Shown here piece by piece: positions 45,649 to 56,164 of a stretch of 64,000 bases of DNA; within the stretch, counting starts at the first letter, position 1; each line of letters opens with the position of its first letter. The stretch comes from Psychrobacter sp. 28M-43 (lineage in GTDB: Bacteria > Pseudomonadota > Gammaproteobacteria > Pseudomonadales > Moraxellaceae), in NCBI RefSeq assembly GCF_014770435.1, contig NZ_CP061739.1:2666001-2730000 (forward strand), given 5' to 3'. The notes beneath the pieces are model-generated. The model saw only the letters and a list, made by a program, of their open reading frames with translations. It did not search any database and was not told the origin of the DNA. The position numbers and the translations under genes are program-made.

Positions 45649-47448
45649 CTATTCTAACCCTTCCATCTTACGCAATTCCTTACGTAGGATTTTGCCAACG
45701 TTCGACTTTGGTAATTCGTCAACGAACTGTATATGACGTGGGCGCTTATAGCCAGTTAGTTGTTTTTTGCCATATTCCAATAGCTCTTTTTCAGTCACAT
45801 TGCCTTTTTTAACCACAAACAGCTTTGGCTCTTCGCCGCGATCATCGTTTGGTACACCAATAGCACCGCATTCTACGACTGCTGGATGCTCACTCATCGC
45901 CTCTTCGATTTCGTTTGGATAGACATTAAAACCAGACACCAAAATCATGTCTTTTTTGCGATCGACAATTTTGATAAAGCCTTTTTCGTCCATAATGCCG
46001 ATATCGCCCGTTTTTAAGTAACCGCTAGCCGTAAAGGATTCAGCAGTTTCTTTCGGACGATTCTGATAACCAATCATAACCTGTGGACCTTTTACACAGA
46101 TTTCACCGCGATCGCCCATGGCTACTATATTTTCGTCATCATCAATGAGTACGATATCAGTACTAGGTGCAGGAATACCGATTTTTCCAGTAAATTCTGC
46201 AATAGTCATCGGATTAAAAGCTACGACAGGTGAGGTCTCAGACAAGCCATAACCTTCAACGATAGGCAGACCAGTGATTTTGTGCCACTCTTTTGCTACG
46301 CTAGGCAATACTGACATACCACCGCCGATAGACGCTTTTAGGTTAGAAAAGTCCAAATCAGCAAAGTTATCTTTGTGTACTAAGCCATTAAACAAGGTAT
46401 TTACGGCAGGGATAAACGCTGGCTTGTACTTGGCCATCTCTTTGATAAGTCCATCAAGATCGCGCGGATTCGGAATGAGTAGCGAGGCATAACCTTGATA
46501 CATGCTACACATACCGCAGACCATAAATGAGAATACGTGATATAGCGGCAGTGCGGTCAAAATCACATCTCTACCATCTATATCATCATCAAATGCACTG
46601 TTCATCAGCGCGCTGACCTGTAACATGTTGGCGACTAGATTGCCATGAGACAGCATCGCGCCTTTCGCTACTCCCGTCGTACCACCAGTATATTGCAGCA
46701 AGGCCACATCGCTCAAGTTTAACTCAGGGCGTTGGTACTTACTGGCTGATTCAGCATTCAGAGCATGCTTGAAACTCACGCTATTCGGTATGCTATAAGC
46801 AGGAATCATCTTTTTAACATGACGAGCCACGAGGTTGACCACGGCTCCTTTAATCGTACCTAACATATCACCAATGGTACACAACACTACATGCTCTACC
46901 TGACCTTTGTCTTCGGCATCTTGATAGGTCTTAGCAAAGTTTTCAACGATAAATAGCGCTTTCGCACCACTGTCATGCAACTGATGTGACAGCTCACGGC
47001 TGGTGTATAGAGGATTTACATTGACCAATACCATCCCTGCACGAATGATACCCAGAGCGACCACTGGATACTGCAAGACGTTGGGCATCATTACCCCAAC
47101 TTTATCGCCTGCGACCAGTCCTATTGACTGCAAATAGCTAGCAATTTGGCGACTATATAGATCTAATTGCTTAAAAGTAATCGATGAGCCCATGCAGATA
47201 TAGGCAGGTTTTTGGCCATAACGGCTAAAATTACGCTCGAACACATCAAGTAGAGAGGTATTGTCTTCTGGCATCTCGATAGTAGCATCGATGCTATAGC
47301 GCTCATAAGCGCTCAGCCACGGACTATCACTGTCGATGGTCGGCATAGTAGGAAAAGCATTACTTTGATAAACGTCGTTAGTAGTATTGGCTTTATCATC
47401 AGTTGCAGCGCTATTATCTATCGTTTTTTTATTAATATTATCCGTCAT
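45649..47448 (-). CDS. fadD: Long-chain fatty acid-CoA ligase, paralog 1
   Basis: A 599-aa adenylate-forming enzyme that activates fatty acids to acyl-CoA. The AMP-binding P-loop LLQYTGGTTGVAKGAM, the EGYGLSETSP motif, and GEICVKGPQVMIGYQNRP and YLKTGDIG hinge motifs are present, with the C-terminal catalytic Lys in KSNVGKILRKELR. The first 40 residues are a polar extension absent from paralog 2. Paralog 2 lies 510 nt upstream on the same strand; each has its own terminator. Both probably supply the FadE pathway. Confidence 0.92.
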   Translation of the reverse strand: MTDNINKKTIDNSAATDDKANTTNDVYQSNAFPTMPTIDSDSPWLSAYERYSIDATIEMPEDNTSLLDVFERNFSRYGQKPAYICMGSSITFKQLDLYSRQIASYLQSIGLVAGDKVGVMMPNVLQYPVVALGIIRAGMVLVNVNPLYTSRELSHQLHDSGAKALFIVENFAKTYQDAEDKGQVEHVVLCTIGDMLGTIKGAVVNLVARHVKKMIPAYSIPNSVSFKHALNAESASKYQRPELNLSDVALLQYTGGTTGVAKGAMLSHGNLVANMLQVSALMNSAFDDDIDGRDVILTALPLYHVFSFMVCGMCSMYQGYASLLIPNPRDLDGLIKEMAKYKPAFIPAVNTLFNGLVHKDNFADLDFSNLKASIGGGMSVLPSVAKEWHKITGLPIVEGYGLSETSPVVAFNPMTIAEFTGKIGIPAPSTDIVLIDDDENIVAMGDRGEICVKGPQVMIGYQNRPKETAESFTASGYLKTGDIGIMDEKGFIKIVDRKKDMILVSGFNVYPNEIEEAMSEHPAVVECGAIGVPNDDRGEEPKLFVVKKGNVTEKELLEYGKKQLTGYKRPRHIQFVDELPKSNVGKILRKELRKMEGLE

Positions 47449-47957
47449 AATTTTCCCTAAATGTTACTGTTAAAAACATTGAATATGCTAATGGAAACAC
47501 CATTTTTTATGATTATCGCTGACAGCAGAAGCTTATGAATAAGAAATAGATAAGTATGATCGGGTTTGTCATTCATAAGCTTTGCAAATTAAATGGCGAC
47601 ACTAAGTCCATGATAAATAATACTACCACTCAGCACGACCAAGTCGAGAACAATATTTACTATCATGATTTCGCCTGTTGTTTTGAGCAAAACCAGTACG
47701 ATTTTTTGGATAAAAACAAAAATACGTCGATGGGCACTATAGCAGTTTTAATAGATATTCTCTATTAATAGTAGCTGTCATCCGCAAATGTCAAAAGCGA
47801 TAAAGACAAAAAAATGATAAGACAGCATGGTTGCAGCCTTATCATTTTTGATTACTACTTTAGTTACGACAGTATCTAATCGAGCGATACTTTCACATGT
47901 ACCTTTAGTTAATACACGCAGCTATCAAACAACTCTCTAGGTACGTGTATCAGCAAA
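47449..47957. other. Spacer between the two FadD genes
   Basis: About 510 nt. It contains the paralog 2 terminator (47809-47848) and the paralog 1 promoter. A rightward open frame (47556-47768) has no recognisable homology or ribosome site and I treat it as chance. Confidence 0.5.
47809..47848. terminator. Terminator of the second FadD gene
   Basis: AAAAATGATAAG and CTTATCATTTTT form a perfect stem around a 16-nt loop, about 110 nt after the stop codon of the upstream FadD gene. Confidence 0.85.
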
Positions 47958-49685
47958 TTAACCGTGGTTTTTTTCTTCAAGTACGCGTAGATCTTTACGC
48001 AAAATCTTACCAACGTTCGATTTTGGCAGCTCGTCAATAAACTCAACACGACGAGGACGTTTATAACCTGTTAGGTTCTCTTTACCGTACTCAAGAACTT
48101 CTTCAGTGGTCAGACTAGGATCGTTACGGACAACATAGATCTTAGGAATCTCACCGCTTTTCTCATCTTCAATACCGATGACACCACATTCTAAAATCTT
48201 AGGATGACCAGCCATGACTTCTTCGACTTCGTTCGGATAAACGTTAAAACCAGACACCAAAATCATATCTTTTTTGCGATCAACGATGGTCACATATCCA
48301 TTGTCAGCCATGATACCGATATCACCAGTACGGAAGAACCCATCTGCTGTCATCACTTCGGCAGTAGCATCTTCACGGTTCCAGTAACCTTTCATGACCT
48401 GTGGACCACGAACACTAATCTCACCGCGCTCACCAAGTGCTACTTCATTACCTGCATCATCCAAAATCGCCACATCTGTTGCTGGCATCGGTACACCAAT
48501 GGTACCTGTGAATGTCTTGCTGTTACTAGGGTTAGAAGTCGCTACTGGTGCTGTTTCAGACAGGCCGTAACCTTGAATGATAATATTACCAGTTACTTGA
48601 CGCCATTTCTCTGCTGTTGGACTTAGTACTGCCATGCCGCCGCCCATCGATTGACGCAGCTTGCTATGATCCATCGCGATAAATTCTTCGTTGTTGGCAA
48701 GCGCGTTGAACAACGTGTTTACCGCTGGGAAGAACGCTGGTGGATTGGCTTTATATGCTTTTAACAAGCTATCAAGATCGCGTGGATTTGGTACTAATAA
48801 TACAACACAACCGCGATACAGACCGAACATACCACATACGGTGAATGAGAAAATATGATACATCGGCAATGCCGTCATAATCACAGGTTGCTCACCTCTT
48901 TGATCGAAATCATCAAAAGCGGTGCCCAAAAAGGTATTAGACTGAATTAAGTTTGCCACCAAGTTTTTGTGCGTTAGCATCGCGCCTTTCGCCACACCTG
49001 TCGTACCACCGGTATACTGTAGGACAGCGATATCATCAAGCGTGATATTGGTTGGGCGCTTATATTTACTAGCGGTGACTTGCTTTAATGCACTTTTGAA
49101 ACTAACGCTATTAGAAATACTATAGTCTGGTACCATTTTTTTGACATGGCGGACGACCGTATTAACCATAAAGCCTTTGAGCGTACCCATCAAATCGCCC
49201 ATACCCGTAATCACGACTTTATCGACCACATTGCGACCGATGTCTTGATAGGTTTTGGCAAAGTTTTCGACCATGATTAGCACTTTGGCGTCTGAATCAG
49301 TCAACTGATGCTCGAGCTCTCTGGTAGTGTACAGAGGGTTGACGTTGACTAAAGTAAAGCCTGCACGTAGTACAGCGATGACAGAGATTGGTAACTGCAA
49401 AATGTTGGGCATCATGACCGCAACTTTATCGCCTTTGACCAATCCTAATGACTGTAGATAAGCGGCCATTTGACGGCTGTATAGATCTACTTCTTGGAAG
49501 CTTAACGATGAACCCATGCAGATATAGGCAGTTTTATCAGCATTTTCAGCGAAGCTTTTTTCGAAAATATCGATAAGTGACGTATTGTCGGCTGGCAACT
49601 CAATGTCATACTCCAGACCAAGTTCTTCATACGTTTTTAGCCAAACTTTATCGTCACGACGGGTTAAGTTTCCTTGATTTTCCAT
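47958..49685 (-). CDS. fadD: Long-chain fatty acid-CoA ligase, paralog 2
   Basis: A 575-aa paralog of the next downstream gene, with the same motifs in the same order: VLQYTGGTTGVAKGAM, QGYGLSETAP, GEISVRGPQVMKGYWNRED, GFFRTGDIG and C-terminal KSNVGKILRKDLR. Many blocks are identical between the two, so they are a tandem duplication that has since diverged, perhaps towards different chain lengths, as FadD1/FadD2 pairs in Pseudomonas have. An ATTAGGAGAG-like ribosome site precedes the ATG. Confidence 0.92.
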   Translation of the reverse strand: MENQGNLTRRDDKVWLKTYEELGLEYDIELPADNTSLIDIFEKSFAENADKTAYICMGSSLSFQEVDLYSRQMAAYLQSLGLVKGDKVAVMMPNILQLPISVIAVLRAGFTLVNVNPLYTTRELEHQLTDSDAKVLIMVENFAKTYQDIGRNVVDKVVITGMGDLMGTLKGFMVNTVVRHVKKMVPDYSISNSVSFKSALKQVTASKYKRPTNITLDDIAVLQYTGGTTGVAKGAMLTHKNLVANLIQSNTFLGTAFDDFDQRGEQPVIMTALPMYHIFSFTVCGMFGLYRGCVVLLVPNPRDLDSLLKAYKANPPAFFPAVNTLFNALANNEEFIAMDHSKLRQSMGGGMAVLSPTAEKWRQVTGNIIIQGYGLSETAPVATSNPSNSKTFTGTIGVPMPATDVAILDDAGNEVALGERGEISVRGPQVMKGYWNREDATAEVMTADGFFRTGDIGIMADNGYVTIVDRKKDMILVSGFNVYPNEVEEVMAGHPKILECGVIGIEDEKSGEIPKIYVVRNDPSLTTEEVLEYGKENLTGYKRPRRVEFIDELPKSNVGKILRKDLRVLEEKNHG

Positions 49686-50038
49686 AATCTTTTCTCTCCT
49701 AGTAATAATACATTACCGTCAACTCACGCCAATCACAGTGTGATAAATATACAAAAGGTCAGAGTCTTGCCTATCGTTATGATAGAAAGCAAGGCTGCGA
49801 CATATTTGTATAGTGCTGAGCGAACAATATAGCGGTAAATAGCCCTTTGTTCATTAACATACACACTTTATACATAGTACTCAATACAAAAGATTGTTAC
49901 ACCAGTTCTCAAATAGGCTTGACGCTCAATATCCCTATAAATATCAATATATTAGATATAAAATATCAGTCAAGCTATTAGAAAATATGACCCTTGACTT
50001 CTGCTTCCTAATGACCATCCCGACACGATATCTGTTCA
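49686..50038. other. Spacer FadD / YfbK-like gene, nothing recognised
   Basis: About 350 nt with the paralog 2 promoter. No convincing hairpin terminator for the YfbK-like gene, repeat or small gene was seen. Confidence 0.4.
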
Positions 50039-51832
50039 CTATCGGCTATTTTTTAGCGCACTCGCCAGCTCAGTCAACGTCACAAAGTTGCGACGAGTAC
50101 CATCAGTATCGCTACTCGGTCTATCTGCGATACTACTGCTTGCAAGCTTGGTACTATCACTGTACTGCCAGTCATTAATATAATCGCTTTGAGTCAAGCG
50201 TTGACCAAATCCTGCTACTGCCATCGCAAACTGAGTATCGATACTGGCTTTGTTTAAAGCGTGGCTAGCTTTATTAATAGGTTGGCTAATCAGTTTGGAG
50301 CTACCACCTGTCGGTTCTTTATAACGAATTTTTAGATAACCAAGCTCATTAGAGTTCTGTTTATTATTCGAACTAGTACTAGCATTGCTAGCAGCATAAC
50401 GGCGATCGCTATATAACCCTTTTTGACCTTTTGGTGTTACCTCAAACAAAGCGATAACTGCCTTACCCGCCCCAAGCTCACCTGCATCAATTTTGTCATT
50501 ATTGAAATCTTCTTCAGCCAGTACGCGATTTTCATAACCAATCAAGCGCCACTCACTTACCACATCAGGATTAAACTCAACTTGGACTTTTACATCTTTA
50601 GCAACAGTGTTGAATGTCGCTGCTAACTCATCCCCAAAGACTTTTTTCGCTTCAGTTAAGCTGTCAATATAGCTGTAATTACCATTGCCGTTGTCCGCCA
50701 TCTGTTCCATCATGTGATCATTAAGATTATCGCGACCAAAGCCAACGGTAGACAAAGAGATACCGCGATCGCGATTGGCTTTGACCAAATCAAGCATATC
50801 ATCGACATCACTAATACCAACGTTAAAATCGCCATCCGTTAACATCATGATTCGATTGATACCATTCTTCTTTAGACCCTGCTCAGCTTGCCTGTAGGCC
50901 AATTTAAGAGCATCTTCCCCATTGGTTGAGCCTGATGCATTCAACCCCTCGATTGCAGCCAATATTTTTGCTTTTTGGTCACCATTGGTCGCAGGCAATG
51001 CCACACTAGTACTACCTGAATAGGTCACGATGCTGATACTGTCTTGGGCGCGCATTTGCTCTGTCAACAACTTAAGCGAAGACTGAGCCAATGGCAGCTT
51101 ATCGCGCGACGACATAGAGCCTGACACATCTACTAAAAATACGAGATTGGCAGGTGGCATAGACTGCTTATCCGTTTTTTGCGACCAGCTACTATCAACG
51201 GCTTTGATACCAACTTTGACGATTTTATTATCCTGATCTACTCTATCCCAAGGTGAATCCACTACTTCAGTTGATACAACAAACGGGGCACTACCTAAGC
51301 GTTTGCCATCATCAAATTGATAGTTAAAATAATTAATCAATTCCTCTACCCGTACGGCATCAACAGGTGGTAATTGACCCTCGTTTAAATAGCGGCGCAC
51401 ATTGGCGTAGCTGCCCGTATCGGTATCGATAGACAGGGTGGATACCGCCATATCCGTAGTTCGATGTACAGGATTGGCTGCGTTTTTTTGATAGTTGTCT
51501 TTTGCCTCTGGCGTGACTATGATGCTCGGTAATGGGCGTACGATACCTGTCTGCGCCGCAGAACGTATCATCATCTGTTGGCTGATGACTGATGGCCTAA
51601 TACTGGGTGACGCCATGATAGACTCTGACACCACTGCTGCATCTTGATTGACTGTGCTGCTTGTCTCGGCTGGTAGCGTTTTGCTCATTTGTGCAGGGCT
51701 ACAGGCTGTCAATCCTAGACTGGCTATAGCAGTAATCAACAGCACATTTCTAGTAGCGTTTTTCCCTAGGTGCTTACTTTCGTTTTTTAGCATTTTAGAG
51801 GCGGAAATTTTAGATAGAGGGTCAAATGACAT
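50039..51832 (-). CDS. VWA-domain lipoprotein, YfbK-like (DUF3520)
   Basis: A 597-aa protein. A signal sequence with lipobox LTAC (about residues 41-44) is followed by a polar stretch, then the YfbK N-terminal region (STDVDTGSYANVRR-type: LSIDTDTGSYANVRRYLNEG), a VWA domain with MIDAS LVDVSGSMSS (about 233-242) and the C-terminal DUF3520-like region (KDVKVQVEFNPDVVSEWRLIGYENR). The family is envelope-anchored with unknown function. An AAGGAA site precedes the ATG 51832; an internal ATG at 51793 would shorten the signal peptide n-region. Confidence 0.88.
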   Translation of the reverse strand: MSFDPLSKISASKMLKNESKHLGKNATRNVLLITAIASLGLTACSPAQMSKTLPAETSSTVNQDAAVVSESIMASPSIRPSVISQQMMIRSAAQTGIVRPLPSIIVTPEAKDNYQKNAANPVHRTTDMAVSTLSIDTDTGSYANVRRYLNEGQLPPVDAVRVEELINYFNYQFDDGKRLGSAPFVVSTEVVDSPWDRVDQDNKIVKVGIKAVDSSWSQKTDKQSMPPANLVFLVDVSGSMSSRDKLPLAQSSLKLLTEQMRAQDSISIVTYSGSTSVALPATNGDQKAKILAAIEGLNASGSTNGEDALKLAYRQAEQGLKKNGINRIMMLTDGDFNVGISDVDDMLDLVKANRDRGISLSTVGFGRDNLNDHMMEQMADNGNGNYSYIDSLTEAKKVFGDELAATFNTVAKDVKVQVEFNPDVVSEWRLIGYENRVLAEEDFNNDKIDAGELGAGKAVIALFEVTPKGQKGLYSDRRYAASNASTSSNNKQNSNELGYLKIRYKEPTGGSSKLISQPINKASHALNKASIDTQFAMAVAGFGQRLTQSDYINDWQYSDSTKLASSSIADRPSSDTDGTRRNFVTLTELASALKNSR

Positions 51833-52289
51833 AACAGAAATTCCTTATTGTAAGATAATTCAGTAGCGACTTGTCCGTGTCAATATATGGTTAACGCTAT
51901 TTAAATAGGCAAATCAGCCGCCTTATTCAGTCTATTAGCTGTCATACTTTCAGTTATTAATTTTGCATTAAAACTATTCTGTACCTACTTTTTATAGACT
52001 AATAATAGATAAAATATCCTAAATAAAAACGATTAAACCTTAAGACATCTATTACCCATATAAAAAACAAATATTAGATTTACTATACTTAACTTAATCT
52101 ATAAAAGCTATGAGTCACCACACTATAAAAGATCCTTATAAGCGCTTGTTTTAAGCACGTCACGAGATGTCGTATATTCTGACATACGTCTTTTTAATTG
52201 GTGCAATATCCTTTACGATAGCACTATCCTATTTGTATGCTTGAACCAACTATCTATACCTATTAAAACTGATAAGTGAATCCTATTTT
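51833..52289. other. Divergent spacer YfbK-like gene / parC
   Basis: About 455 AT-rich nucleotides that must hold both promoters. No gene, terminator or repeat array was recognised. Confidence 0.4.
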
Positions 52290-54596
52290 ATGTCTGATGT
52301 TATTGATCATACGATCGCCCCAATTATTTCCAATGAGCCGATGGACACTCGTTCAGTCGCAGAGTTCACTGAACAAGCCTATCTCAACTATGCCATGTAC
52401 GTCATCATGGATCGGGCGTTGCCAAATATCGCTGACGGTCTAAAACCTGTCCAGCGTCGCATCGTCTATGCTATGAGCGAGCTTGGGCTAAAGTCCTCTG
52501 CCAAAGCGAAAAAGTCTGCACGTACGGTCGGTGACGTATTGGGTAAATACCATCCGCATGGTGATAGCGCTTGTTATGAAGCCATGGTACTGATGGCACA
52601 GCCGTTCAGTTATCGCTATCCACTTATCACTGGTCAAGGTAACTGGGGTAGCCCAGATGATCCGAAATCTTTTGCTGCGATGCGTTATACCGAAGCCAAA
52701 ATGTCGGCTTATGCCAATACGTTGCTCGCAGAACTGGGTCAAGGCACCGTCGATTGGCAAGATAACTTTGATGGTACGATGCAAGAACCGACCACCCTAC
52801 CTGCCCGCCTACCTAATATTTTATTAAACGGTACAACAGGTATCGCGGTTGGTATGGCAACCGATATTCCACCGCATAACCTTAATGAAGTGGTACGCGC
52901 GGCCATTCGTTTGCTCAAAAACCCAGAGCTGTCGGTTAAGCAGCTTACCCAATCGATACCTGCGCCTGACCTACCAACGCCAGCGGAAATCATCACTAGT
53001 AAAAAAGATTTGCAAGCAATGTACGAGACTGGACGCGGCAGTTATAAGATGCGCGCGACCTTTCATGTTGACCCTAAAGAAAAGAACCTTGTCATCATTG
53101 ATGCCCTTCCTTACCAAGTGTCAGGCAACAAAATCCAAGAGCAAATTGCTAAGCTTATGACCGATAAAAAGCTGCCTTGGGTGACGGATATTCATGATGA
53201 ATCAGATCATGAAAATGCCTGCCGTATCGTCCTTGAGTTGCGCTCAACGCGAGTCGATGTCGATCGTGTCATGAGTCACCTGTTTGCCAGTACTGACCTA
53301 GAAAGCAATTACCGCGTCAATATGAATATGATTGGCTTAAATGGTAAGCCGCAGGTGAAAAACTTAAAAGAAGTTTTGGAAGAATGGTTAGTCTGTCGCC
53401 GCTCGGTGGTCACGCGCCGTTTGCAATATCGCCTCGATAAAATCGATAAACGCTTGCATATCTTGGCAGGTTTACTGATTGCTTATCTGAATATTGATGA
53501 AGTGATTCGCATCATTCGTGAAGAGGATGATCCGAAAGCAACCTTGATGCAGGACTATGACCTGACTGACATTCAAGCCAATGCTATCTTGGATATTCGT
53601 TTGCGTCAGTTGGCAAAATTAGAAGAGATTGAGCTGCGCCGCGAGCAAGATGAACTTGCTGCCGAACGTGCCATCATTCAAGAATACTTAGACAATCCAG
53701 ACAGTTTGACCAACTTGATGATCGATGAGCTTACTGCCGATATGAAAGAACATGGCAATGAGCGTGTATCACCATTGGCAGAACGCGAAGAAGCACAAGC
53801 ACTGAAAGAGTCAGATCTCGTACCGAGTGAGCCGGTCACTGCCATCTTATCGAAAGCGGGTTGGATTCGCGCAGCCAAAGGTCATGATGTCGATGCTGCT
53901 GGTATGAGTTACCGCTCAGGTGACAGCTATCAAGCGCACGTGCGCGGCAAATCTAACGAGCGAATCTACGTGCTCGACAGCACTGGACGCAGTTACAGTA
54001 TCGATGCGCATAATTTAGCGTCTGCGCGTGGTCAAGGTGATCCGCTAACCAGTGTGTTAAAGCCGCCAGCAGGTGCCAGCTTTGAGCAGCTATTAACGGG
54101 TGATAACGAGCAACGTATTATCCTTGCCAGCTCAGCAGGTTATGGTTTTATCAATACCATTGGTAATCTCGATAGCAATCAAAAAGCTGGTAAAAACGTC
54201 ATTAACCTAGCAACTGATAGTCGCTTGCTCCCTGTTGCACGTATCGACGCACCAGTAGAGACGGCCGCCAATGCCGAAGGTGAAAATAGTAATATACGTG
54301 TGACCCCTGATCATGTTGCTGTCGCGACCAATGCAGGATATCTACTAATATTTGCCCTTGATGATTTGCCTGAACAAGCTCGCGGTAAAGGGAACAAACT
54401 TATTAAATTAAAAGACGGGGAAGAAGTACTTGCTATCACACCACTTAGTCAGCAAGACAGCCTTGTCATTACTGCTGGCAAACGCCATGTGACACTCAAG
54501 CCAAATGATTTGGCTAACTATACGGGTGTTCGTGGTAATCGTGGTGGTCAGTTGCCAAGAGGCTTTCAGAATGTGACGAGTGTTGAGATTGGCTAG
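52290..54596 (+). CDS. parC: DNA topoisomerase IV subunit A
   Basis: A 768-aa type IIA topoisomerase subunit that, with ParE, decatenates daughter chromosomes. The active Tyr is Y133 in [10 protein letters not shown], and the quinolone-resistance region has [12 protein letters not shown] with Ser93 and Glu97, the wild-type residues at the usual resistance positions. The C-terminal DNA-wrapping part has reduced blade repeats as in ParC. Length is close to E. coli ParC (752). parE is not in the window. Confidence 0.96.
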   Translation: MSDVIDHTIAPIISNEPMDTRSVAEFTEQAYLNYAMYVIMDRALPNIADGLKPVQRRIVYAMSELGLKSSAKAKKSARTVGDVLGKYHPHGDSACYEAMVLMAQPFSYRYPLITGQGNWGSPDDPKSFAAMRYTEAKMSAYANTLLAELGQGTVDWQDNFDGTMQEPTTLPARLPNILLNGTTGIAVGMATDIPPHNLNEVVRAAIRLLKNPELSVKQLTQSIPAPDLPTPAEIITSKKDLQAMYETGRGSYKMRATFHVDPKEKNLVIIDALPYQVSGNKIQEQIAKLMTDKKLPWVTDIHDESDHENACRIVLELRSTRVDVDRVMSHLFASTDLESNYRVNMNMIGLNGKPQVKNLKEVLEEWLVCRRSVVTRRLQYRLDKIDKRLHILAGLLIAYLNIDEVIRIIREEDDPKATLMQDYDLTDIQANAILDIRLRQLAKLEEIELRREQDELAAERAIIQEYLDNPDSLTNLMIDELTADMKEHGNERVSPLAEREEAQALKESDLVPSEPVTAILSKAGWIRAAKGHDVDAAGMSYRSGDSYQAHVRGKSNERIYVLDSTGRSYSIDAHNLASARGQGDPLTSVLKPPAGASFEQLLTGDNEQRIILASSAGYGFINTIGNLDSNQKAGKNVINLATDSRLLPVARIDAPVETAANAEGENSNIRVTPDHVAVATNAGYLLIFALDDLPEQARGKGNKLIKLKDGEEVLAITPLSQQDSLVITAGKRHVTLKPNDLANYTGVRGNRGGQLPRGFQNVTSVEIG

Positions 54597-54662
54597 TTTG
54601 ACTAGTTAAATTTTGGAAATCCTAGTTCAAAATCTAGCTAATAAAATTAAACAGCTCCTATT

Positions 54663-54698
54663 AAAAAGCCGCCTACACAAACGTATAGGCGGCTTTTT
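54663..54698. terminator. Bidirectional terminator between parC and BLUF gene 1
   Basis: AAAAAGCCGCCTA and TAGGCGGCTTTTT around a 10-nt loop. Related hairpins follow BLUF gene 3 (56046) and the PEBP-like gene (57001), with a broken copy at 55248. Confidence 0.95.
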
Positions 54699-54724
54699 CA
54701 CGCTAATCAGAATAGTGAACTTAT

Positions 54725-55204
54725 TTAAGACTTATTAGATACAGCATACTCAAATATCACTTTCAGGAAGCTTGTAATCTGAGTACTGTTCATTAGATAA
54801 GGATTAAAGTCAGCACCTGCTGAGAAACTTTTTAGGGTATATTCTTCGTCTTCTGCACTTGATGTTAAATATTTTATTAAAAACCCATCCCACCTACGTT
54901 CTTCTATTTCCTCAATTTCACTGAGGTGGGGTACTAGGTAAGAGTACTCACTGATCAATTTTACTAGTATTTCATTGATAAGAGGTCTTGGACCTTCAAT
55001 ATTTTGAATAAAGTAATTGTCATTCACGACAAGCGCTGAGGTTACACCACTTTTTTCATTATTCCTTCGCCATTGCTCAAGTAGACGAGCCAACCCTATT
55101 CCATTATTACTGTCACTATTTCTGCCAATATACGTTAGGCTTAGAGTAATATGCTCACCCTGTCTTTTTCTATTTTCTAAAGGCTGGCTGGTAGTGATAT
55201 GCAT
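54725..55204 (-). CDS. BLUF-domain protein 1
   Basis: A 159-aa protein, a BLUF (blue light using FAD) domain with 20 extra N-terminal residues. Aligned with AppA, the key residues are Y25 (AppA Y21), N49 (N45) and Q67 (Q63), so the flavin network is intact. The semi-conserved Trp104 and Met106 positions are F108 and I110. It has no output domain, so it probably signals through a partner protein. It is the last of three tandem copies and may be co-transcribed with copy 2, because the spacer lacks a complete terminator. An AAGG ribosome site is present. Confidence 0.88.
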   Translation of the reverse strand: MHITTSQPLENRKRQGEHITLSLTYIGRNSDSNNGIGLARLLEQWRRNNEKSGVTSALVVNDNYFIQNIEGPRPLINEILVKLISEYSYLVPHLSEIEEIEERRWDGFLIKYLTSSAEDEEYTLKSFSAGADFNPYLMNSTQITSFLKVIFEYAVSNKS

Positions 55205-55240
55205 AAGAAACCTTACTTATAAAAAATTATCTAAATCAAA

Positions 55241-55264
55241 AGATACTTTATAGACGGCTTTTTT
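55241..55264. other. Junction of half palindrome and half terminator
   Basis: GATACTTTAT (55241-55250) equals the left arm of the BLUF operator-like palindrome. It runs directly into TATAGACGGCTTTTTT (55248-55263), the right arm of the terminator repeat found after other genes here. Both partner arms are missing, as expected for a deletion. Confidence 0.7.
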
Positions 55265-55311
55265 ACACCAATTAAAATAGATGACTCTTATGGTATAGAA
55301 ATGCTACTCAC

Positions 55312-55791
55312 TTAAAACCTATCGGATTCAGCACCTTCAAATATCGCTGTCAAAAAGCTTTCAATCTGAGTACTTTTCATTAGATAAGGATTGAAATCAA
55401 ACCCTGCTGAGAAACTTTTTAAGGCATACTCTTCATCTTCGGCACTTTCCGTCAGGTGTTTGGTTACGAATCCATCCCATCGAAGCGCTTCTATCTCTTC
55501 CACCTTAACAACATTAGGAATAATCTTGAAATGCTCATCAATTATCTTCGCTAGAGCAGCGTTGACCGCCGGTCTTGAGCCTTGAATGTTTTGAACAAAG
55601 TAACCGTCATTGATCACAAGCGCTGCAACTAACCCACTTTCCTCAAAGTATCTTCGCCATTGCTCAAGAGCACGAGTCAATTCTATACCTGTTTTCATTT
55701 CGATATTTTTACCGATATACGTTAGGCTAATCAGCAGATGCTCGCCATGTCTTTTCCTATTTTCTGAAGTTTGACTTGTCGTTATTTGCAT
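55312..55791 (-). CDS. BLUF-domain protein 2, conserved Asn replaced by Phe
   Basis: About 159 aa, closely related to copies 1 and 3. It keeps Y25 and Q67 but has F49 in place of the Asn that hydrogen-bonds the flavin in canonical BLUF domains (RRYFEES instead of RRNNEKS). FAD binding or photochemistry may therefore be altered. The ATG at 55791 is chosen over that at 55803 because it aligns with MHITTSQ and MNITTSQ of the paralogs. A 21-bp palindrome lies 39 nt upstream. The rest of the fold is well conserved, including the C-terminal FNPYLMKSTQIESFL block. Confidence 0.85.
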   Translation of the reverse strand: MQITTSQTSENRKRHGEHLLISLTYIGKNIEMKTGIELTRALEQWRRYFEESGLVAALVINDGYFVQNIQGSRPAVNAALAKIIDEHFKIIPNVVKVEEIEALRWDGFVTKHLTESAEDEEYALKSFSAGFDFNPYLMKSTQIESFLTAIFEGAESDRF

Positions 55792-55829
55792 AAGAAAATC
55801 CATTTATATAATAGGTATATAAATTAATA

Positions 55830-55850
55830 TACACTTTATCATAAAGTATA
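55830..55850. promoter_or_regulatory. Operator-like palindrome upstream of BLUF 2
   Basis: TACACTTTA-TCA-TAAAGTATA, one mismatch from a perfect inverted repeat, 39 nt before the ATG at 55791. It matches the element before BLUF 3 in arm sequence, spacer length and distance. Confidence 0.65.
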
Positions 55851-56045
55851 ATCAATAAAACTCTTGGGAATTGACCAGCTTCTTATCATCCATAGCTTAA
55901 AATAACATGGCAAAAACAAGTATCACTAGGTCATTTTTAGTAGTTAAGTCCTGCAAAAGTCAGGTATAAATAGTCACTTATGAACATCCGCCAATATTTT
56001 ATCCAGTTGCTAAGAAAACATCCTGTACCGATACTGCTAACTTAC

Positions 56046-56095
56046 TTTCAACAAAAAGCCGCCTATACAAACGTATGGACGGCTTTTTGTTGAAA
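56046..56095. terminator. Terminator of BLUF 3, 16-bp perfect arms
   Basis: TTTCAACAAAAAGCCG at 56046-56061 and its exact complement at 56080-56095 make an unusually long stem that includes the T run. It lies 70 nt after the BLUF 3 stop codon. Confidence 0.95.
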
Positions 56096-56164
56096 GCTAG
56101 GACAAGTGACTACTAACAACTCTAAGAGGCAAATATTTAAGAAATAAATACTATTCATTTAAAA

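Larger units (their letters stand above)
55804..56164. other. Spacer BLUF 2 / BLUF 3
   Basis: About 360 nt, with the BLUF 2 palindrome at its left end and the BLUF 3 terminator at 56046-56095. No further gene is supported. Confidence 0.55.

Noticed and set aside
47556..47768. 70-codon rightward frame between the FadD genes
   Set aside because: No ribosome site, low-complexity composition and no recognisable similarity.
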